Below, piece after piece: positions 20,413 to 29,852 of a DNA stretch of 64,000 nucleotides. Each line of letters begins with the position of its first letter. Within the stretch, counting starts at the first letter, position 1. A program made the translations under genes and the position numbers. The notes beneath the pieces are model-generated. The model did not search any database and was not told where the DNA came from. It saw only the letters and a list, made by a program, of their open reading frames with translations. Source of the DNA: Pseudorhodobacter sp. E13 (GTDB lineage: Bacteria; Pseudomonadota; Alphaproteobacteria; Rhodobacterales; Rhodobacteraceae); contig NZ_RPEN01000158.1 in NCBI RefSeq assembly GCF_003991405.1, positions 186,001 through 250,000 of the forward strand. The letters are read 5' to 3'.

Positions 20413-22017
20413 TTACATGCGGAAGAGGCCGAATCTCGTAGGCTCTATCGGGGCGTTCAGCGCGGCGGACAAAGAAAGTGACAGGATGGCGCGGGTTTTG
20501 CGCGGGTCGATGATGCCATCATCCCAGAGGCGGGCGGCGGCGTAGAGCGGGTGGGATTGTTCTTCGAACATATCAATGGTGGGTTGTTTGAAGGCGGCTT
20601 CTTCCTCAACCGACCAAGTGCCGCCTTTGCGTTCGATGCCATCGCGTTTGACAGTGGCGAGCACGCCTGCGGCTTGTGGGCCGCCCATGACCGAGATGCG
20701 GGAATTGGGCCATGTCCAGAGGAAGCGCGGGGAATAGGCGCGGCCCGCCATGCCGTAATTGCCTGCGCCAAAGGAGCCGCCGACCAGCATGGTGATCTTG
20801 GGGACATTGGTGGTGGCGACGGCGGTGACCATTTTGGCCCCGTGCCGGGCGATACCTTCGTTTTCATATTTGCGGCCAACCATGAAGCCGGTGATATTTT
20901 GCAGGAAAACCAGCGGGATGTTGCGCTGCGAACAGAGTTCCACGAAATGCGCGCCTTTGACGGCGGCTTCGGAAAACAGCACGCCATTGTTGGCGACGAT
21001 GCCCACCGGGCAGCCATTGATATGGGCAAAGCCTGTGACAAGGGTTTCGCCGAAGCGCGCCTTGAATTCGTCGAAGCGGGAGCCGTCGACCACGCGGGCG
21101 ATGACTTCGCGGATGTCATAGGGGGTGCGCAGATCGGGGGGGACGAGTCCGAGGATATCTTCGGGGTCATAGGACGGGTCTTCGGGCGGCTGCCATTGGA
21201 CCGTGGCGGGGCGCGCGCGATTGAGGTTGCCTACCGCGCGGCGGGCAAGAGCCAGGGCGTGGGCGTCATCCTCGGCCAGGTAATCGGCGACACCCGACAG
21301 GCGGGTATGGACATCGCCGCCGCCCAGATCTTCGGCGCTGACCACCTCGCCCGTGGCGGCCTTGACCAGTGGGGGGCCTGCCAGAAAGATGGTGCCTTGG
21401 TCGCGCACGATGATGGTGACATCGGACATCGCGGGCACATAGGCGCCGCCTGCGGTGCAAGAGCCCATAACCACGGCAATCTGCGGGATGCCTTTGGCCG
21501 ACATACGCGCCTGATTGTAGAAAATGCGGCCGAAATGGTCGCGGTCGGGGAAAACCTCATCCTGATTGGGCAGATTTGCGCCGCCGCTATCCACAAGGTA
21601 GACGCAAGGCAGGTGGTTTTCCTCGGCAATCTCTTGCGCGCGCAGGTGTTTTTTCACCGTCATCGGGTAATAGGTGCCGCCTTTGACGGTGGCGTCATTG
21701 CAGACCACCATCACCTCGGCCCCCATCACGCGGCCAATGCCTGCGATCACGCCCGCACAAGGGGCATCATTGCCGTAAAGCCCATGCGCCGCCGTGGCAC
21801 CGATTTCAAGGAAGGGTGAGCCGGCATCCAGCAGATTAGCGACCCGGTCACGCGGGGCCATCTTGCCGCGCGCGGTGTGGCGGGCTTGCGATGCGGCCCC
21901 GCCGCCTGCTGCGGCCAGCGCCGCTGCTTCGGCCACCTGGTCCAGCATCGCCAGATGGGCGGCGCGATTGGCGCGCGCGGTATCGGTGTTGGGCAGAAAG
22001 CCAGAGTTCAACCGCAT
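20413..22017 (-). CDS. liuB: Methylcrotonyl-CoA carboxylase beta (carboxyltransferase) subunit
   Basis: A 534-residue carboxyltransferase from the ATG at 22017 ([20 protein letters not shown]). Two crotonase-like halves are visible: [20 protein letters not shown] and [20 protein letters not shown] with [16 protein letters not shown], then [20 protein letters not shown] and [20 protein letters not shown], the oxyanion-hole glycines. The frame remains open another 366 bases upstream, but that part lies within the LprI-like gene on the same strand. The start overlaps that gene's stop by one base (TGATG). Confidence 0.94.
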   Translation of the reverse strand: MRLNSGFLPNTDTARANRAAHLAMLDQVAEAAALAAAGGGAASQARHTARGKMAPRDRVANLLDAGSPFLEIGATAAHGLYGNDAPCAGVIAGIGRVMGAEVMVVCNDATVKGGTYYPMTVKKHLRAQEIAEENHLPCVYLVDSGGANLPNQDEVFPDRDHFGRIFYNQARMSAKGIPQIAVVMGSCTAGGAYVPAMSDVTIIVRDQGTIFLAGPPLVKAATGEVVSAEDLGGGDVHTRLSGVADYLAEDDAHALALARRAVGNLNRARPATVQWQPPEDPSYDPEDILGLVPPDLRTPYDIREVIARVVDGSRFDEFKARFGETLVTGFAHINGCPVGIVANNGVLFSEAAVKGAHFVELCSQRNIPLVFLQNITGFMVGRKYENEGIARHGAKMVTAVATTNVPKITMLVGGSFGAGNYGMAGRAYSPRFLWTWPNSRISVMGGPQAAGVLATVKRDGIERKGGTWSVEEEAAFKQPTIDMFEEQSHPLYAAARLWDDGIIDPRKTRAILSLSLSAALNAPIEPTRFGLFRM

Positions 22018-22472
22018 CACATGCCCCCCAAATCGCGCAAGGCCAGCGCCCGCCGCGCCGTCATCTCCAGCATGCAGCCGGTGTAGATGTTGGACCGCAT
22101 CGTGCCGTCGATGAACATCTGATATTGCAACCCGCAATCGGCGTCGCGAAAGGCGATCCACGCGCGCTGCGCCTCGCGCAAGGCGGTTTTCTGATCTGGT
22201 GTGATCTCGGCCATGCGCGCCTTGTATGCGCGGTTGAGATGGCCATCCCACACTTCGGTTTCGGCGCTGGTGCATTGGCTCATGCCTTGGGTGGTAAAGC
22301 CGCCGGGCTGTTCCATGCAGATGCCCGAGGCCGCACCGATGCAAGAGGCATCCATCCCCTCGCGCAACGCGGTGGCAAAACAACTGTCCACCTGTGCGGC
22401 GTTCACCTTTGGAACTAACTCCTCCGCCTGTGCCGCGCCGCCGATCAGCGCCAGAACCAATGCCAGCTTCAT
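22017..22472 (-). CDS. Secreted LprI-like (DUF1311) protein inside the liu operon
   Basis: A 151-residue protein with a cleavable signal peptide ([19 protein letters not shown]). The mature part matches the lysozyme-inhibitor LprI/DUF1311 pattern: [20 protein letters not shown], then [20 protein letters not shown] and a C-terminal Cys ([12 protein letters not shown]). It overlaps isovaleryl-CoA dehydrogenase by 4 bases and mccB by 1 base, so it is translated with leucine-catabolic enzymes although it is a periplasmic-type protein. The domain name does not establish a role here. Confidence 0.85.
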   Translation of the reverse strand: MKLALVLALIGGAAQAEELVPKVNAAQVDSCFATALREGMDASCIGAASGICMEQPGGFTTQGMSQCTSAETEVWDGHLNRAYKARMAEITPDQKTALREAQRAWIAFRDADCGLQYQMFIDGTMRSNIYTGCMLEMTARRALALRDLGGM

Positions 22473-23626
22473 TGCGCCATCAACTCCCGCCCGATCAGCA
22501 TACGGCGGATTTCCGAGGTTCCCGCGCCAATTTCCATCAGCTTGGCATCACGGAACAGGCGGCTGACCGCGCTATCGGCCAGAAAGCCCGCCCCGCCAAG
22601 GGCTTGCACCGCTTGATGCGCCTGCACCATCGCTTGTTCAGACGCATAGAGCACACAGGCGGCGGCATCCTGGCGGGTGACTTGGCCGCGATCACAGGCG
22701 CGCGCCACCTCATAGACATAGGCGCGGGCGGAATTCATCGCGGTATACATATCGGCCAGTTTGCCCTGCATAAGTTGAAAATTCCCGATCGGCTGGCCGA
22801 ATTGTTCGCGGCTTTGCAGATAAGGCACCACCTCATCCAAACAGGCCGCCATGATGCCGGTGCCGATACCCGACAGCACGACACGTTCATAATCCAGCCC
22901 CGACATCAGCACGCGCACGCCTTTGCCCTCAACCCCCAGCACGTTTTCAAACGGCACTTCGACATTGTCAAAGATCAACTCGGCCGTGTTGGAACCGCGC
23001 ATCCCCAGCTTGTCGAAATGCTTGCTGGTGGAAAAGCCTTTCATGGATTTTTCAACGATAAAGGCCGTCATGCCTTTGCTGCCCGCTTCGGGGTCGGTCT
23101 TGGCATAGACGACCAGTGTATCGGCATCGGGGCCGTTGGTGATCCAGTATTTATTGCCGTTCAGGGTGTAATAGCCGTTCTTTTTCTCGGCCCGCAGCTT
23201 CATGCTGACCACGTCTGATCCCGCCCCCGCCTCGGACATCGCCAACGCGCCGACATGTTTGCCCGAAATCAAGCCCGGCAGGTATTTCGCCTTTTGCGCC
23301 GCTGTGCCGTTCAGCTTGATCTGGTTGACGCAAAGGTTGGAATGGGCGCCATAAGACAGCGAGACAGAGGCACTGGCCCGCGCGATTTCCTCGGTGGCGA
23401 TGACATGCGCAAGATATCCCATCCCTGCCCCGCCATCGGCTTCCGGCACCGTGATGCCCAGCAGACCCAGCGCGCCCATCTCCTCCCACAATTCCGGGGG
23501 GAAGGTATTGGCGCTGTCAATCGCGGCGGCCATCGGCTTCACCCGCTCTTGCGCCCAGCGATGCACCATCTCTTGCAGCGCGGCGATGTCTTCCCCCAGA
23601 TCAAAGCGCATGGAGCCCATGAACAT
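22469..23626 (-). CDS. liuA: Isovaleryl-CoA dehydrogenase
   Basis: A 385-residue acyl-CoA dehydrogenase that oxidises isovaleryl-CoA to 3-methylcrotonyl-CoA with FAD, passing electrons to ETF. The catalytic Glu is in [13 protein letters not shown] (E247), the position characteristic of isovaleryl-CoA dehydrogenases rather than the C-terminal site of most acyl-CoA dehydrogenases. [17 protein letters not shown] and [18 protein letters not shown] are FAD/substrate loops. First gene of the operon; the ATG at 23626 has GGGGAGGG about seven bases upstream. Confidence 0.95.
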   Translation of the reverse strand: MFMGSMRFDLGEDIAALQEMVHRWAQERVKPMAAAIDSANTFPPELWEEMGALGLLGITVPEADGGAGMGYLAHVIATEEIARASASVSLSYGAHSNLCVNQIKLNGTAAQKAKYLPGLISGKHVGALAMSEAGAGSDVVSMKLRAEKKNGYYTLNGNKYWITNGPDADTLVVYAKTDPEAGSKGMTAFIVEKSMKGFSTSKHFDKLGMRGSNTAELIFDNVEVPFENVLGVEGKGVRVLMSGLDYERVVLSGIGTGIMAACLDEVVPYLQSREQFGQPIGNFQLMQGKLADMYTAMNSARAYVYEVARACDRGQVTRQDAAACVLYASEQAMVQAHQAVQALGGAGFLADSAVSRLFRDAKLMEIGAGTSEIRRMLIGRELMAQ

Positions 23627-23646
23627 CTTGCATCCCTCCCCGGACG

Positions 23647-23696
23647 TGAATTGAACACTTGTTCAATTCATACGCGCAAAGCCTGAGTCGGGTCAA
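23647..23696 (-). promoter_or_regulatory. liu operon promoter with overlapping palindromic operator
   Basis: On the minus strand, TTGACC (23691-23696) and TATGAA (23667-23672) are 18 bases apart. A 24-base palindrome at 23647-23670 has 11-base arms TGAATTGAACA and TGTTCAATTCA around a 2-base centre. It overlaps the -10 box and probable transcription start, the position of a repressor site. The form resembles TetR-family operators. No regulator gene is adjacent, so the protein is unknown. Confidence 0.7.
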
Positions 23697-23720
23697 TCAG
23701 GAAGATGGGCCGGATGTGAA

Positions 23721-23748
23721 AACGCCCGGCCCAAGCAAGGACCGGGCG
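23721..23748 (-). terminator. Rho-independent terminator after the YHYH-protein gene
   Basis: On the minus strand a hairpin with arms CGCCCGG and CCGGGCG (plus two more pairs after one mismatch) is followed by TTTT. It lies about 25 bases past the stop of the YHYH gene and before the liu promoter. Confidence 0.65.
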
Positions 23749-23773
23749 GCGATCATGGTCGGGCTCTGCGCGC

Positions 23774-24925
23774 TTAGGGGCGCGGCGGCATCGCGGCTTG
23801 CAGCGCGTCAAGGCTGATCCCCAAACGCGCCGCAACATGCGCCAGATCGGCCTCGCGCCCGCCTTCGGCCTCTATCGCCATTTGCAATGCGGTCACGTCA
23901 ATGCCAAGGGCCGCCGCTGCCGCCGAGAAATCAGGCCGCCCGCCGCCGGGACCACCGGGACCACCCAAACCGCTCGTTGAACCGATCCCCTGCGCCGCTG
24001 TGGTCGAGAAGTTGTCTTGCGCCACAACCCCCACCAGACAGGTCGGCAGGTTCGGGAAGCTGTCGCTGGAATGATAGTGATACGCCTCACCCGAGCCATC
24101 CGGCAAGGGGCCGACATGGCCACCGCAGGCGTCCAGCCCGACAGGGGCAGCGCTGTCCCCTTCGACCGAGCCGAACATCGCGAACCCATCGAAAGCATAG
24201 CCGAATTGCGCGGTTTCATCCTGAAGGACATGGGCGCAAGTGGCATCCACATCCTCGGCGGAAAAGACGGTGTTGATATCGGTGGATGTGGCATGCCAGT
24301 GATACCAGCCGCCGGGGTCCACATGGCCGCCGCAAGTATCCAGCGCGGGCATATGCCCGGTATCCAGCACCGAGGGTGCATCGGCGAAGATCGGCACCCC
24401 GTCCAGCGCCATCCCCACCTTGGCAACCGTGCCCAAGGGGGTCGGGCTGGCGGCCATCACCGGGGTAATCGGGATCAAGGCCCTGATCGACATATCCGCC
24501 GCTGTCTCCAGCGTTCCGGCGATACATTCGTGATCGGCCTCTGGCCCCTCGACGCGGATATCAAAGACATTCACCGCGCCATCGTCATCATAGAACTGAT
24601 AGCCAAGCCCCGCGAGCATTTCCAGATAGGCGCGATCAATCCGGTAAAGCCCCGCCTTCTCGCCGTCCCAATCCCAGACGCCGCCCACATCATCCAAGGT
24701 CGCCGGACAAAACGGCCCGATGTCCAACCCATCGGGGATGAATTTGACCGTGTAGGCGTTGCATTTGGCGGCATCGCCGTTTTCCAGCGTGCAATCCACC
24801 ACTTCGGCGGGTTGGACCAAGGCGTTCTCGGAAAGGCTATGGCCGTCGGAATGGGCAAAGGCGGCGAAAGGTGCGGCGCATAGGGCGGTCGCGAGCAAAA
24901 GGCGGCGGTAGAGGAATCGGTGCAT
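23774..24925 (-). CDS. Secreted YHYH-domain protein with C-terminal helical repeats
   Basis: A 383-residue exported protein with a signal peptide (MHRFLYRRLLLATALCAAPF, cleavage near AFA). The central region has the YHYH-family pattern: DTCGGHVDPGGWYHWHAT, FGYAFDGFAMFGS, and then DACGGHVGPLPDGSG followed by AYHYHSS. These His/Cys-rich blocks suggest metal binding or disulfides, but biochemical function is unknown for the family. After a Gly/Pro-rich linker, two similar segments follow (AAALGIDVTALQMAIE and AARLGISLDALQAAMP). It is a single gene with its own terminator. Confidence 0.82.
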   Translation of the reverse strand: MHRFLYRRLLLATALCAAPFAAFAHSDGHSLSENALVQPAEVVDCTLENGDAAKCNAYTVKFIPDGLDIGPFCPATLDDVGGVWDWDGEKAGLYRIDRAYLEMLAGLGYQFYDDDGAVNVFDIRVEGPEADHECIAGTLETAADMSIRALIPITPVMAASPTPLGTVAKVGMALDGVPIFADAPSVLDTGHMPALDTCGGHVDPGGWYHWHATSTDINTVFSAEDVDATCAHVLQDETAQFGYAFDGFAMFGSVEGDSAAPVGLDACGGHVGPLPDGSGEAYHYHSSDSFPNLPTCLVGVVAQDNFSTTAAQGIGSTSGLGGPGGPGGGRPDFSAAAAALGIDVTALQMAIEAEGGREADLAHVAARLGISLDALQAAMPPRP

Positions 24926-25086
24926 TACAATGTCCCTGTAAGGTTATTTCTTCTTATACGCGCCGGGCGGGGGTTTCCGTCGAATATAGTCGGCAAGCTC
25001 TGCACCGCTGGCAGGGGTTGCGCCGATGGCCCTCGGGGTCGTAAATGGCGCAGCACAAACGCGCAGCAGCAGCAAGGACCAGAAGC

Positions 25087-25917
25087 ATGGATGCCAACAC
25101 AACCGTCACCGTCGGCAATCTGGCCTTTGACAATGCCGCACCTGTGGCCTTCATCCTTGGCCCCTGCCAGATGGAAAGCCGCGATCACGCGCTGGACATG
25201 GCCGCAGCGATTGATGAAATCACCCGCGCGGTCGGCGTGAAAGCCGTGTTCAAGGCCAGCTATGACAAGGCCAACCGCACCAGCCTGTCAGGCGCGCGCG
25301 GCATCGGCATGGCCCGCGCGATGGAAGTGTTCGCCGAAGTGAAAGACCGCTTTGGCATGCCCGTGCTGACCGATGTGCATGAGGCCAGCCATTGCGCCCC
25401 GGCAGCCGAGGTTTGTGACATCCTGCAAATCCCGGCCTTTCTGTGCCGCCAGACCGATTTGCTGATCGCAGCCGCCAAAACCGGCCGGGTGATCAATGTC
25501 AAGAAGGGGCAGTTTCTGGCGCCTTGGGATATGGTCAATGTGGTGGCCAAGATCACCGGGTCGGGCAACCCGAATGTGATGCTGACCGAACGCGGGGCCA
25601 GCTTTGGCTATAACACTTTGGTCAGCGATTTCCGCAGCTTGCCGATCATGGCGCAAACCGGGGCACCGGTGATCTTTGATGCCACCCATTCGGTGCAGCA
25701 ACCCGGCGGCATGGGCGGGTCCAGCGGCGGGCAGCGCGAATTCGTGCCGGTGCTTTCGCGCGCGGCGGTGGCTGTGGGGGTGGCGGGTGTGTTCATCGAA
25801 ACCCACGACACCCCCGACAGCGCGCCATCCGACGGGCCGAACATGGTCCCATTGACCGAACTTGGCGCGCTGCTGTCCAGCCTGAAAGCCATCGACGCGC
25901 TGGTCAAAGCGCGCTGA
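25087..25917 (+). CDS. kdsA: 3-deoxy-8-phosphooctulonate synthase (KDO-8-P synthase)
   Basis: A 276-residue TIM-barrel aldolase that condenses phosphoenolpyruvate with arabinose-5-phosphate to make KDO-8-phosphate for lipid A core. The start MDANTTVTVGNLAFDNAAPV has AAGGA 8 bases upstream. Family signatures are ILGPCQMESRDHALDMA, FKASYDKANRTSLSGARGIG, PAFLCRQTDLLIAAAKTG, and FDATHSVQQPGG near residue 198. It is a single gene on the plus strand, convergent with a downstream SDR gene. Confidence 0.96.
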   Translation: MDANTTVTVGNLAFDNAAPVAFILGPCQMESRDHALDMAAAIDEITRAVGVKAVFKASYDKANRTSLSGARGIGMARAMEVFAEVKDRFGMPVLTDVHEASHCAPAAEVCDILQIPAFLCRQTDLLIAAAKTGRVINVKKGQFLAPWDMVNVVAKITGSGNPNVMLTERGASFGYNTLVSDFRSLPIMAQTGAPVIFDATHSVQQPGGMGGSSGGQREFVPVLSRAAVAVGVAGVFIETHDTPDSAPSDGPNMVPLTELGALLSSLKAIDALVKAR

Positions 25918-25972
25918 CCCCGCCTGCGGCGTTTCGCGTTTGACTTGAGACATCGCGCATCGGCAAACGCGT

Positions 25973-25989
25973 TGAAATCTTCGATTTCA
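25973..25989. terminator. Small hairpin between convergent kdsA and SDR genes
   Basis: A perfect 7-base stem, TGAAATC and GATTTCA, with loop TTC lies in the 109-base convergent gap. It lacks an immediate T-run on either strand, so it is only a plausible terminator. Confidence 0.3.
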
Positions 25990-26026
25990 GGCAGCGTTTC
26001 CTGACTCAGGTTTAATGCCAAGCGCT

Positions 26027-26821
26027 TTAGGCAGTCTCCCCCGCGGCAATAAGGGCGCGGATTGTTTTCATCACGGCCGCAACGTGGTCCGGGTCGGCGG
26101 CGGCGGCATGGGGCGCCGCGAACTGCCCGCTATCATTATCGAAATAGCGGCCCGAGGCCTTGGCAAAACCCGGGGAAAGCGCCGCTTTGCGCAGTATATC
26201 GGCCCCGATACCCAGATCATTGCCCGCAATGCCAAACCCTTCGCGCACCATCTTGCTGGCCAGCAATGACCCTGGATTGACCGCGATGAAAGCAGGCCCG
26301 TCGGGATGCGCCCGCGCCATGTCTTGCGTCCAGATCGTGATTGCAAGCTTGCTTTGTGCATAGGTGGCCATATCGTCCAACCGGCTCTCACCGCGCAGCG
26401 CCACCAGATCGACCCGCGCCTGCGCCGCCGAAGACAGGTTCACCACACGCCCTTCGGCGGGCAGGATCGGCAACAGGTGCTGCGTCAGAACATAGGGCGC
26501 CAAAGTATTGACAACAAAGCGAATATCCAGACCTTCAGGCGTGCGGGTCTGTGCGGTGCGCAAAACGCCCGCATTGTTGATCAACACATCCAGCACATCC
26601 ACCTGCGCCCGGATTTCGGCGGCCATCGCCCTGACCTCGGTCAGGCGCGACAAATCGGCGCGAAACTGTGCTACCGCACCGCCCAATTGCGCCGCCACTG
26701 CCGCCAGCTTGTCTGCGCTGCGCCCGTGCAACAGCAGCTTGTGCCCCTCTGCCGCCAATGTCTTGGCGGTCAGCAAACCGATACCATCGGTGGCACCTGT
26801 GATCAGAATTGTCTTGCTCAT
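26027..26821 (-). CDS. Short-chain dehydrogenase/reductase
   Basis: A 264-residue Rossmann-fold SDR. The cofactor motif TGATDGIGLLTAKTLA is at residues 8-23, the structural NNAG is in VLINNAGVLRT near 87, and the active-site Y-x-x-x-K is in DDMATYAQSKLAITIW, with the upstream Ser in VVNLSSAAQARVD. The Arg following the dinucleotide-fold region (HGRSADK) suggests NADP(H) preference. The substrate is unknown. It lies 9 bases after a luciferase-like oxidoreductase on the same strand, so the two are probably co-transcribed. Confidence 0.88.
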   Translation of the reverse strand: MSKTILITGATDGIGLLTAKTLAAEGHKLLLHGRSADKLAAVAAQLGGAVAQFRADLSRLTEVRAMAAEIRAQVDVLDVLINNAGVLRTAQTRTPEGLDIRFVVNTLAPYVLTQHLLPILPAEGRVVNLSSAAQARVDLVALRGESRLDDMATYAQSKLAITIWTQDMARAHPDGPAFIAVNPGSLLASKMVREGFGIAGNDLGIGADILRKAALSPGFAKASGRYFDNDSGQFAAPHAAAADPDHVAAVMKTIRALIAAGETA

Positions 26822-26830
26822 GCTTTGGTC

Positions 26831-27799
26831 CTAACGCGTGAAATCGGGCAAAACCTCTTGGGCCAGACGATGCAAGCTGGGCGAGATTTCGGCCGAGGTG
26901 AATCGCAGGTTCAATGCGACATGGTTTATTCCGATGTCCTGTAATCCGGTCAGATACCGCCGCAAATACCCCGTGCCGGATTGAAACCCAAGGTGAATGG
27001 GCCGGGGCGGCGCTTCTGGATCTGCCACCAGATCAACGTAAAGCGATTGCATGACGGGCCTGTCCGCCAGCCCCGCTGCTTGTATACCCTGCCGATAGGT
27101 GGCAACCGCACGGGCCTGCGCGGCCAGATCGCGCGGATAGGTGATCCAGCCATCGCCATGCCGCGCCAACCAGTCCGGCGCTTGCTGGCTGCCCCCGGTG
27201 ATCAGCAAAGGCAATTGCCCCGCCACCGGTTTGGGCAACATGTCGATTCCCCCCGAAAGCCTGCCCTGCGCGCTGTCAGCGCGCGGAAAGCTTTGGGCCA
27301 TGGCGCGGATATAGCTGAAACTGTCGCGAAACCGCGCACCCCGGTCCGCATAGCCCATGTTCAGCGCCGGATATTCATCCGGCCGATCCCCCGAAGCCAC
27401 ACCCAACAGCAACCGCCCACCCGACAACACATCCGCCGAGGCCGCGGCCTTGGCCACATGGGCGGGGTGGCGCAACGGCAGCACCACGCTGGCAACGCCT
27501 AACGCGATCTGCTGCGTCAGCGCCGCCAGCGCGCCAAGATAGACAAAGGGGTCAAACACCTGACCGGCATCGCCAAAAGAGGGCACGTTGAACGGCACAT
27601 CGCGTAACCATAGCGCGGCAAAGCCCAATTGCTCGGCCAGTTGCGCGCGCTCGACATGGTGGGCCATATCCGGCACGGCACTGCTGGCATAGCGTTCCAG
27701 CGGCAGCACCAGACCCAAGCTTAACCGCCCGGGACGAAACACCTGATTGAAGGCCCGGTTCAATGGCCGGAAGCCTTGGGATGTCAGATCATCCTGCAT
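26831..27799 (-). CDS. Luciferase-like (LLM class) flavin-dependent oxidoreductase
   Basis: A 322-residue TIM-barrel protein from the ATG at 27799 (MQDDLTSQGFRPLNRAFNQV). The bacterial-luciferase fold is visible in LSLGLVLPLERYASSAVPDM, HVERAQLAEQLGFAALWLRD and LGVASVVLPLRHPAHVAKAA, with the flavin-loop SGGRLLLGVASGDRPDEYPA. It resembles the BA3436-type subgroup as I recall it. The substrate is unknown. The start beyond 27831 was rejected because it would overlap the ADH-like gene. Confidence 0.82.
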   Translation of the reverse strand: MQDDLTSQGFRPLNRAFNQVFRPGRLSLGLVLPLERYASSAVPDMAHHVERAQLAEQLGFAALWLRDVPFNVPSFGDAGQVFDPFVYLGALAALTQQIALGVASVVLPLRHPAHVAKAAASADVLSGGRLLLGVASGDRPDEYPALNMGYADRGARFRDSFSYIRAMAQSFPRADSAQGRLSGGIDMLPKPVAGQLPLLITGGSQQAPDWLARHGDGWITYPRDLAAQARAVATYRQGIQAAGLADRPVMQSLYVDLVADPEAPPRPIHLGFQSGTGYLRRYLTGLQDIGINHVALNLRFTSAEISPSLHRLAQEVLPDFTR

Positions 27800-27830
27800 C
27801 GCTTGCCCCCTTCTGGCGGGTATGCGGGGG

Positions 27831-28826
27831 TCATAGCCCCGCAAACACCTGCTTGCCAATCACGCTGCCGCTTTCCTGCCGGATATGGGCGGCACGCAGC
27901 GCCTCCAGCCCCAAGGGCCCCGCGTTTTCGGTCATGGTCGATTGCAACGCGCCTGCGTCAATCATCGCGGATACCCGGTTCAGCAAGTCGCGCTGCACGG
28001 CGATATCGTCAGTTGCGAACATGGAGCGGGTGAACATGAATTCCCAATGCAGGCTGAGCGCTTTGGGCTTTGCGGGGGCGATGTTCAACCCCTGCGGGTC
28101 GTCGATCAAGGCGATTTGACCGCGCGGTGCGATCATGTCGATGATGGCGGACCAATGCTGATCGGTGGCCGTCAGGGCCGCGACATGGGTCGGGCTGATG
28201 CCCAGATCGGCCATTTGCGCCACAAGGTCGCCCCGGTGATCGACCACATGATCTGCCCCCATTTTGCGCACCCAATCCTGCGTTTCCGGGCGCGAGGCGG
28301 TGGCGATAACCGTCAGCTTGGTCAAGGTCTTGGCCAATTGGATCAGGATAGAGCCCACGCCCCCCGCCCCGCCAATCACCAACAGGCTTTGGCCTTCGCC
28401 GCCGCCTTCCACCAGACGGAATGAGTCAAATAGCATTTCCCAAGCGGTGATCGCCGTCAGAGGCAGGCCCGCGGCCTCTGCGAAATCAAGGCGTTGCGGT
28501 TTGCGGCCCACGATCCGCTCGTCCACCGCATGAAATTCGGCATTGGTTCCGGCGCGGGTCAGATCACCGGCGTAAAACACCGCGTCACCGACCTTGTAGT
28601 GCTGCACCGCTTCGCCGGTTTCCACCACAATCCCCGCCGCATCAAAGCCCAGAATCCGCGCGCCTGCCTCGGGCGTCACGGCGGCCCGCAGCTTTACATC
28701 CACCGGATTGACCGACACACCTTTCACCGCCACCAACAGATCACGCGGGCCAAGGGTGGGGCGGTCCATCTCAATCCAGTCCAACACATCAGCCGCCCCA
28801 GCGGTTTTGTAGCCAATCGCTTTCAT
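27831..28826 (-). CDS. Zinc-binding alcohol dehydrogenase family protein (quinone reductase-like)
   Basis: A 331-residue medium-chain dehydrogenase/reductase from [20 protein letters not shown]. It has a GroES-like N-terminal domain ([20 protein letters not shown]) and a Rossmann domain with [20 protein letters not shown]. The catalytic zinc ligands of classical ADHs are absent, so it is probably an NADPH-dependent quinone or enone reductase. It is divergent from a LysR regulator that probably controls it. Confidence 0.85.
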   Translation of the reverse strand: MKAIGYKTAGAADVLDWIEMDRPTLGPRDLLVAVKGVSVNPVDVKLRAAVTPEAGARILGFDAAGIVVETGEAVQHYKVGDAVFYAGDLTRAGTNAEFHAVDERIVGRKPQRLDFAEAAGLPLTAITAWEMLFDSFRLVEGGGEGQSLLVIGGAGGVGSILIQLAKTLTKLTVIATASRPETQDWVRKMGADHVVDHRGDLVAQMADLGISPTHVAALTATDQHWSAIIDMIAPRGQIALIDDPQGLNIAPAKPKALSLHWEFMFTRSMFATDDIAVQRDLLNRVSAMIDAGALQSTMTENAGPLGLEALRAAHIRQESGSVIGKQVFAGL

Positions 28827-28873
28827 TTGCCTATCCTCAAGAAAGTTTCGCTTGTTGCCCACCTAACCCCTTG

Positions 28874-28930
28874 CGAAAATCCATAAAACTGGCGATTTTC
28901 GGATTTCATTTTTCGGGTTTACGATATAAT
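28874..28930. promoter_or_regulatory. Divergent ADH/LysR control region
   Basis: The 108-base gap contains an inverted repeat CGAAAATC (28874-28881) and GATTTTCG (28894-28901) with 12 bases between the arms, a likely LysR-type site. On the plus strand a perfect TATAAT lies at 28925-28930, only 4 bases before the LysR ATG at 28935, and no Shine-Dalgarno sequence is visible. That places the likely transcription start at or next to the ATG. Confidence 0.5.
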
Positions 28931-28934
28931 CACC

Positions 28935-29840
28935 ATGGACACTGACAATCTGCGCCTTTTCGTCATGGCCGCCGAACGGCTGAATATTTCGGCGGCGGGG
29001 CAAGCGCTGGGGCTGGCACCTGCGGTGGCCAGCGCGCGGCTTGTGAAGCTGGAGCAAGAGCTGGGCGCAGAGCTGCTGCACCGCACCACGCGCAAAGTGT
29101 CACTATCCATCGAAGGCTCGGATTTCCTGCCCTACGCGCGGGAGATTTTGGCACAGGCCGATGCCGCCAAGGCGGTTCTGGGCGGCGCAGAGGCCGGAGC
29201 CAAAGGCACACTGCGCTTTGCAGCACCCAGCAGCTTTGCGCAGCGCCATATCATGCCCTTGCTGCCGCAGTTTCAGGCGCAGTTCCCCGATCTGACGCTG
29301 GACCTGCGGCTATCAGACACGCGGTTTGACGCGATTGAAGGCAGTTTTGATCTGGCGCTGCGCTCTGCGCCGCTGACGGAAAGCAGCCTGAAAGGGCGTA
29401 AACTATCCGCAGATTCGCGCGTGCTATGCGCCGCCCCGGCCTATCTGGCCAGCCAAGGCACCCCAACCACCCCGACAGACCTGCGCGGCCACCGCCTGAT
29501 CGCTTGGGCCAATCTGGACAGGCGCGAAATGATCGGCCCCGATGGGCAAATTGCCGTTCTGGACCCGGCCCAGATGATCTGCCGCACCTTACTGGACGAT
29601 GGTGATGCGCAGCGCGTTGCCTGCCTTGCCGGGGTGGGCCTGTCGATCAATTCGCTGTGGAATGTCGCGGCAGAGCTTGCCTCGGGGCAGTTGCAACGGG
29701 TGTTGCCCACGTGGAAAATGAACGATGGCGCGGTGCTATGGCTCGTTTATCCAAGGTCGAATGTGCTGACACCCAAGACACGGATTTTCATGGATTTCCT
29801 GATCCAGCATCTGGGCAATCGTGCGGATTGGGCGGCCTAG
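28935..29840 (+). CDS. LysR-family transcriptional regulator
   Basis: A 301-residue regulator with an N-terminal winged helix-turn-helix (LRLFVMAAERLNISAAGQAL, then VASARLVKLEQELGAELLHR) and a C-terminal periplasmic-binding-protein-like effector domain starting near residue 90. It is divergent from the quinone-reductase-like gene, the standard arrangement for a LysR protein and its target. The effector is unknown. It ends 12 bases before the convergent end of a histidine kinase gene. Confidence 0.93.
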   Translation: MDTDNLRLFVMAAERLNISAAGQALGLAPAVASARLVKLEQELGAELLHRTTRKVSLSIEGSDFLPYAREILAQADAAKAVLGGAEAGAKGTLRFAAPSSFAQRHIMPLLPQFQAQFPDLTLDLRLSDTRFDAIEGSFDLALRSAPLTESSLKGRKLSADSRVLCAAPAYLASQGTPTTPTDLRGHRLIAWANLDRREMIGPDGQIAVLDPAQMICRTLLDDGDAQRVACLAGVGLSINSLWNVAAELASGQLQRVLPTWKMNDGAVLWLVYPRSNVLTPKTRIFMDFLIQHLGNRADWAA

Positions 29841-29852
29841 GTCAGCCCGTGA

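Noticed and set aside
26831-28826. A biosynthetic cluster made of the SDR, luciferase-like and ADH-like genes
   Set aside because: They are three separate redox enzymes with no synthase or transporter; common housekeeping neighbours.
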